From contig NC_080677.1 of the NCBI RefSeq assembly GCF_030445035.2, positions 5,518,001 to 5,582,000 of the forward strand: a DNA stretch of 64,000 nucleotides, given 5' to 3'. Source of the DNA: Dasypus novemcinctus (lineage: Eukaryota; Chordata; Mammalia; Cingulata; Dasypodidae). How positions within the stretch are numbered: the first letter of the stretch is position 1; every line of letters starts with the position of its first letter. Below, piece after piece: positions 58,484-64,000 of this stretch. Position numbers and translations under genes: made by a program. Under the pieces are notes generated by a model. That model saw only the letters and a program-made list of their open reading frames with translations. It did not search any database and was not told the origin of the DNA.

Positions 58484-58517
58484 CCCCATCTCCTTCCCCC
58501 TTCCAAACAGGTAAGAA
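58484..58517 (+). promoter_or_regulatory. Acceptor and donor signals fused (recursive-splice-like site)
   Basis: A pyrimidine tract (ccccatctccttccccc) runs to ttccaaacag at 58501-58510 and is followed directly by gtaagaat at 58511-58518. A strong 3' splice site and a strong 5' splice site therefore share one AG/GT junction. This is the form of a zero-length exon or ratchet point. It may also just be a good donor of an exon ending here. Confidence 0.35.
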
Positions 58518-58539
58518 TTTAATCTTGTCGCTCTCCTTG

Positions 58540-59650
58540 TTAGGGAGCGGGGCCCCACCAGGGCCAGCCCGCCTGGGACCAGCGACTTCTGGAAGGGTGC
58601 ATAGCGCTGCAGTGGGGCCGGCCGCGTTGGCCGTGCTTGCACACAGCCCAGGAAGTGGGCGAGAAGAGAAACGGGGGAGCGACGCCCCGGGGGCCAGGCG
58701 TGGGCTCTTGAGAGCTCCCGAGGTCCGGCTGCGCAACCGGGCGGAGGTGCCCCCCCTTTCAGACCCGCCGCCCCTTTCAGAGAAGGGGGAGCTTTGGCCA
58801 AAGCGGGGAAGGGGCTGGCCCGAGGCCACTGCGACGGTCAACCGCGCAAGACCGGGCGAGGAGCCCGGTGCTGGAGGCTGGGGTGAGGGGTCTGCCTCCT
58901 CCCGCCTTCCCCTCGGCAGCCTAGCAGTCCTGATTTCCGGGAGTCTCCGTTTGAGCAGCGGGAGGAAAGCGGCCGGCGGGGGCAGAAGGGTACACAGCGG
59001 GCCCCTCGCGGGCAGGCCCTCTCCACGCTGCCCGTGCACCGATAATCGCCCCGGAAGCTCCCGGAGCTGCTTCCGCTTCCGGGGCAGACACCCCGCCGTG
59101 CCGGTGAGGGCGCTGTTGGCCTCGGGAAGGAAAGAGGCCTGCTCTCTGCACTGCGTAGGCCCCGGCCCCCAAATCCCCTCAGACTCCATCCGCTTCACAG
59201 TCCCCGGAGCCCCGGGACTAGCAGCTCGTCCTCCCCACCAGCCAGCCGCGGCCTGGACTCGGGAGACCCGATCCCCAAGCCCTGCTCTGCGCCCTGCGCC
59301 CCCTTCCCGCCCCTCTCCTCAGCCGGCCTCCTAACTGGCCGCCTCGCCTACGGGTCCCTCTCCGCGAATCCATGCTCTGCGTCTTGGCCCAGTGACCTTT
59401 CCAACGTGCAAGTCAACTCCCCAGAAGCCACAGGATGGGGTCCAAGCGTGAAGCCCAGCTTTCAGGCCTGCAGTGCCCCTCCAGCCCGCCCCCTCGTCTC
59501 TCCGGAGCCACCCGGAGGGCCCTGAGACGGCCAGCTGTGTGGGCCACCCAGGGCCCGCACGGCCCAGATGCCTTCCCTTTGGAGTGCCCAGCGTCTGCAC
59601 CAAGGTGGAGCGCCAGTGCGTTCTGCATCCTCGTCCTGAACCTGGTCACT
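58540..59650. promoter_or_regulatory. CpG island (orphan)
   Basis: About 1.1 kb of dense CpG and high GC in an otherwise CpG-poor region. Sp1-type gggcgg/ccgccc boxes occur near 58739, 58766, 59306 and 59487, and ETS-like cttccg near 59076. No TATA box stands out. Donor-like sites on plus at 59103 (ccg/gtgaggg) and 59673 (caag/gtgaga) could end a first exon. Opposed long frames (plus 58525-59334, minus 58434-59198) are expected from GC richness. The direction of any transcript is unknown. Confidence 0.75.
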
Positions 59651-59659
59651 AATTAATGA

Positions 59660-61540
59660 GACAGCCCCGCAAGGTGAGACAGCTTGAGCTCGAGGCCTTA
59701 ACCTTAGGTTCTAATTCAGACAGGTGCATTTTTGAGTTTGGGGTCACCCAGAACCTGGTTTTGGTTTTAGAAACGAAAGGATATATAACCGTTGCCAGTC
59801 TAACGGTTGTTACCAAGACTCCAGCATACTGTGCCACGGCCTGAAAATGCAGCCAGTGGTGCTTGAGGAGGATAAAGACACAGGCCAGGAAGATCACACA
59901 ACTGGTACTGACAGAATCCCAGTGCCATCCCAGGCTCAGCCTTTTATAGAATATCTCAGAGAGGACAGATGGAAAAATTGGGGTGCCATCTGGAAAGATC
60001 TGGAAAGATAAGAATTTTATGACTCCTACTATCCAAAAAAGGACAGGCCTCAAGGAAAAATATATGGGGGAGAGACACAAATTCGGAAGAGTTCTGAAGG
60101 GCACAGCCTGGCCATGGGCAGGGGAGCTCTGGCAGCTCGCTCTCTTGTCTCAAGCTCAATCTTTGCGGCAAAGGTGATTCTTTCATGGAAACTGTACCAG
60201 CCACAGCCGATACCATCCCTGCACACAAGTATTAGTCAGAGTCCATGCCCTTTGGCAGGCACTGCCCACGCATTAGGGCATGCTAGAGTCCTCCAGCTTC
60301 TCAGGGAGGGGACGAGGCCTAACGAAACCCATGGCACCCCTAGCCATGTGTAGGAGGAGTTTTGTGGGGTCATTCTCCATTGGACCGTCCCATTGCCCAA
60401 GCTCTCCTTTTGTGCTAACAGAGAACTTGGGGGACAGTCCCAAGAACACAGTAGCTTTTTGTTGCTATGCAAACACCTCGGGACAGCTGGTCAACCACAG
60501 CTTCCTTCCAAGGAGGTGCAGTGTCTGAACCTGAAGGTCCTTGGAAAAAACACTCAGACTGGGACTTCAGCCACTCAATAATATGCTCTTTCCAGATACA
60601 AGAGTCTCCCCTCTTCAACTCAATGCCACTAGCTGATCACCTGCCAGTATGTAGTCTTTCTGTCCTCACTTCCAAGCTTTCCCGCTCTCCCAAGCGGCCC
60701 TCGTGACTCCCTGGATTTGAAATGAGGGCTGGCCCAGGCTCGGGTCCATGCTGGCCCAGCCTGCTGCCCAGGCCAGCCCGATAGGCTTAGGACTGAGTTA
60801 AGAAGAGGAACTAGGAATGCTGTGGTGGCAGCTTTAAGCCAGGCAAGGTGATAACTCCATTGCTTGATCTGCAAAACCCTAGAACTGCTCCCTGTTCTAC
60901 ATTCAGGGAAACTGAGGCTATCTGTGAGGCAGCCGTTCTTCACCTCGACCTTAACACCCTTTGGGGGCTCGATGCTGGCAAAACCAAAAGGCGCGTGTGC
61001 GAGGAGAGGCACACAGGTACACGGGAGGGCGTGCTGGAGGGAGCCCCAGCAGACGTCAGCCTTGCCTCCAGTCTGAGGCTGGGCTCAGGTGCAGCCCTTA
61101 AGCCTGCCCTTTTCCACGCATCGGCCAGTGCCGCATGCTGCGTAGACAGAAGGGACCCGGGTGACACGAGGGATGGGTCGGGGTGGGGGTAGGGGGTTAG
61201 CTTTGTCTGAGACTCTCAAATGCAGAGGAGTGGGGAGTGAGGAGGGGCAACGTATGCACAGGTGGAAGATTTTAGCAAGGGCCGAAAATAGTAGACAGGC
61301 CAAGTCCTCCAGCCAGGCAGGAGAGAGGCAGGTCCCCCACGTTGAGCCAAGGCTGTTGGAGGAAACAGAGGCAGCTGGTGAAGGCCATGTACTCTCCAGC
61401 CCTGGGCAGTTCCTCTGCTTAGAAGCCAAGGTACGGATGTGGTTTCCAACTCTCTGGAGGCCCCAAAAGATATGTATCCTGGCCTCATACATGCTTGATT
61501 TCAAGATAAGCTCTGGCTTGGAGCCCCGGGGGGGATGGGG
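59660..61540. other. Repeat-poor downstream flank of the CpG island
   Basis: No recognised gene. A G-rich motif with four G runs lies at 61175-61196, and a small inverted pair aaccgtt/aacggtt at 59787-59808. Several overlapping frames show no domain. Confidence 0.35.
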
Positions 61541-61559
61541 AACCAGGGCCCAGATCCCC

Positions 61560-62028
61560 AGGCAGGTCCGCTGGGTGCCCCCACCTGCCTCCTGCTCCCC
61601 TCACCTTCCCTGCCCCCAGCACCTTATCCCTGCTGCCCCAGCCTGGCCTGGAAGCCCTGCCCTGACCACAAACAGAATGCCCCCTGCTCTTACGCCTTGC
61701 CATGCATGCATTCATTTTCTTTTGCACAGGGAAAGAATAACTGTGTTAGCAGTGAAGAATGTAGCAGGACATCCACGGCAGGGCCGCCTTCCTCTCCTGC
61801 CCCGTTTCCTGCCACAGTCTGCCTCCTGCATCCGCGGCCTGCTCCTCCTCCGTTCTGGGCTGGGGTTCTGGCCCCTTTACCTCCTGCTCCCACTTGCCCC
61901 CCCCAACCCTCTGGGCTGGGCTCCTCCGTTAGGTCTCAACTCCAGCGTTATTTGGTCCTCAAATCTAGCCCCAGTCGTGTACCAAGCACAGCATTTAGCA
62001 TGATGGGAACTCAGTGAAGCTTGATACA
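61560..62028 (+). mobile_element. Probable L2 3' fragment
   Basis: The last part (accaagcacagcatttagca at 61981, gatgggaactcagtgaa, gaatgaaagaa) has the order of an L2/MIR 3' end running into a gaatgaa-type tail. The upstream part is C-rich and only loosely L2-like. The 280-codon plus frame at 61161-62003 runs through it and is not convincing. Confidence 0.45.
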
Positions 62029-62153
62029 TGAATGAAAGAAAGGAAGAAAGGAAGGAAAGGAAGAAAAGAAAAGAAAAGAAAAAAAGAAAAGAGAGAAGAG
62101 AAAAGAAAAGAAAAGAAAAAGAGAAGAGAAGAGAAAAGAAAAGAAAAAGACAG
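62029..62153 (+). repeat. (GAAA)n/(GGAA)n purine microsatellite
   Basis: About 125 bp of pure A/G in gaaa, ggaa, gaga and gaaaaa units. It follows the gaatgaa tail of the L2/MIR fossil. Lys/Glu/Arg-rich frames across it are artefacts. Confidence 0.97.
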
Positions 62154-62291
62154 AAAGGTGTTTTTCAGCAAGACGTTACACTTTTATTCATTATATTGGC
62201 TAAATACAACAAAATGAAGGAAGGGAGACATGAGGGTGGAGGGGTGTGAGTGAATGTTTGTGGTTCCCACACCCCAGAGGGCTCGTTTCTT

Positions 62292-62473
62292 CTCCCCTCC
62301 TGAGATGGCCCCCTTGTCTGTTTGCTCGCTATTATTGCTCCTTGTCTAGTCATTGCTTTCACTCAATGTCTACTCATTGTTTCTTTGTCTTCTTTAGGAG
62401 GCACTGAGAAGCAAACCTGAGACCTCCTGTGTGGGAGGCAGGAGCTCAACTGCTTGAACCACCTCCACTCTGA
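62292..62473 (-). mobile_element. DAS-related SINE
   Basis: Antisense copy: ttgtctgtttgctcgctatt, an attgtttctttgtcttcttt linker, then the tRNA-like aggaggcactgagaagcaaa and caactgcttgaaccacctcc. Flanked by gctcgtttctt (62281-62291) and gctcatttctt (62474-62484), a target duplication with one mismatch. Confidence 0.9.
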
Positions 62474-62760
62474 GCTCATTTCTTTTTAATCCTAATGATC
62501 CAATTGGCCTTTTAGAGGTATCATTCTTTTGTCACACACACAAACTTCGTAACAAATAAATATTAACTTTTACTAGATTGAGTTATCCCTAATCAGATAT
62601 CACTTTATTATTGTAATTTTCTTTTATAAAATATGAATATATCATGTTTTTCATACTGTGAAATATAGATCTGTTAAAGCATACTAAATTATTGAAAATG
62701 CCACTTTAAATAGATACATTTAGAAAACTACCTTATGTGGTTACATACAAATGCATATCT
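62474..62760. other. AT-rich sequence, nothing recognised
   Basis: No family or frame of note. Confidence 0.3.
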
Positions 62761-62764
62761 AAGT

Positions 62765-62905
62765 TCACAATACAAAAGTTTCAAATGCATGACCTCACTT
62801 AATCTTCACAATATCCCTACAATGTGGGCATTGTCACCCCCATTTTAGAAAAGGGGAAATAGACACTGCAAAAAAAAGAAAAAAGTCAAAACCAGGTTTA
62901 TGTCC
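62765..62905 (-). mobile_element. MIR SINE fragment
   Basis: Antisense core: cctcacttaatcttcacaat, atccctacaatgtgggcatt, cccccattttagaaaagggg. It then decays through an A-rich run. Confidence 0.75.
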
Positions 62906-64000
62906 AGATCTTCTTATCATGCATACAAACTCTTCTTAATAATGTAAAATACGAGATGGAAAACAGTGTCAGGAGAAGAGCAGGAAATGGGTGCTATAAT
63001 AATTAAATTAGAAGATGAATCAGAACCTAACATTTGTTACCCCTGGGCAAAAAGCATCAAATGTTAACTCGGGGCCTGCAAGGACCCATGATTTTATAGC
63101 GTGGCCGAGATAAGCTACAAACTCACGGATGTCATTACAAATAACATTCTATCCCAGCACTGGCCGAGCAGCCAGCTTGTTGGTCCTTGCTTGTGAAGAA
63201 GGAACTCCTTGCTGCATCTGGCTCAAGCGCTCCTTCCAGCCCGGCAAGGCCCTCACTGGCATTCCAGCAGTCAGACGCAGCAAGGCTGAAAGTAATCTTG
63301 GGCAAGAGATTTCTGGATGCTGCAGCCCATTGCACAAGGGCTGCTTGGTCAAGCCATCAAGTAAGTGGCTCTCTGGCTTGTGCTGGGGACACAGCTATTG
63401 CACAGGGGCCACCCACACAGATAAGGAGAGATTTGCGTAGTTCCTTGGTCAGCTTGCACACATTCCAATTTGACCCAGCTACCAGGCCCGTGAAATCACC
63501 TGCTGATGGGAGCACTCAGTGAAAAGCAACCATCTCCCTGCACCTCCTTCTAACGCAGCAACTCCAAACCACTGAGCAATTAAGTGCCATGTCTGGTGGA
63601 CAGGTAACAGTCCATTTCCATCGCAGCGTGAGGAATATGGGCTTCGTCTTGTCTTCTGACTTCACGCATGGAACTGAACTGCTCCAAGCATTGGTTTCCA
63701 CATATGGAGACTTATCAGAGGAGCATTTGTTTCACAGCGTTGCTGCGAGCATGGAATAAGATAATGTGTGCCAAGCAGAAGAGCCCTTTGTGGATGATTG
63801 GTTAATACTATTGCCCTCACAGCTATATTCAGTGCCGTCCAGAAAACTCACTGCTTTGAGACACCCGTGTCTGCTATTCTCTTGAGAAATGTTTATGCAT
63901 TTGCTACTTAAATGCAAAGTGAGACTGGGGATGGTTTTGGTGGGAGATGGTTGTTAACCAGAGGCTGGCAGGAGCAAATCCAGGCTGCAATTCACTTTAC
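62906..64000. other. Unassigned sequence to the window end
   Basis: Moderate GC from about 63150. Frames of 60-111 residues overlap on both strands at 63129-63522 without a domain or splice pattern. No gene could be supported. Confidence 0.35.

Noticed and set aside
58434-59334. 254-codon minus and 269-codon plus frames
   Set aside because: Mutually overlapping frames in a CpG island, Pro/Ala/Arg/Gly-rich, without domains; expected from high GC. A short noncoding or 5'-coding exon is still possible.
61161-62003. 280-codon plus frame
   Set aside because: GC-rich, runs into an L2-like fossil, lacks any domain, and overlaps other long frames.
62028-62217. Lys/Glu/Arg-rich frame
   Set aside because: Translation of the purine microsatellite.

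Overview
This window is mammalian nuclear DNA, most likely from an armadillo (Xenarthra, Dasypus type). It is intron-poor, gene-poor and AT-rich. It carries several copies of the armadillo tRNA-derived DAS SINEs and one recurring LINE 3' end with a G-rich polypurine tract and A-rich tail. Ancient pan-mammalian MIR, L2 and L1M fossils fill much of the rest. Nothing looks bacterial or viral apart from LTR fossils. I find no protein-coding gene that I can name. The open frames are short, or lie in tandem repeats, CpG-rich DNA or transposons.

Layout. 1-3.3 kb: a young L1 3' end, an L2 fossil, a microsatellite, then a DAS-type SINE whose middle has grown into an 18-bp minisatellite of 57 units. 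3.3-7 kb: MIRs, a DAS SINE and a local duplication of about 153 bp. 7-11.8 kb: a nested stack of minus-strand L1 pieces hit by a younger L1, an LTR and two SINEs. 11.8-15.6 kb: AT-rich DNA with one plus-strand SINE. 15.6-21.9 kb: plus-strand L1M interrupted by a SINE and by a GC-rich LTR-like block with promoter boxes and tandem repeats. 22-24 kb: mostly unique, with one possible exon and a MIR. 24-34.2 kb: minus-strand L1M with nested L1 3' ends, an LTR, and a likely twin-primed (5'-inverted) L1. 34.2-39.1 kb: a possible exon, a processed pseudogene of GHITM, and an MLT1-like LTR. 40-45.8 kb: a long plus-strand L1M carrying a 1.4-kb LINE insertion, then a SINE in L1. 46-51 kb: mostly unique with MIR and L2. 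51.5-53.7 kb: minus-strand L1M. 53.7-64 kb: less repetitive and more GC-rich, with an orphan CpG island at about 58.5-59.65 kb and simple repeats.

Functional reading. The window reads as intergenic or deep intronic DNA. The best candidate functional element is the CpG island, which could be the promoter or first exon of an unseen or noncoding transcript. A polypyrimidine-AG/GTAAGA site sits at its edge. Two open splice-bounded segments (22.3 and 34.3 kb) are weak exon candidates. Coordinates of repeats are estimated by eye to within about 10-30 bp unless a target-site duplication is given.
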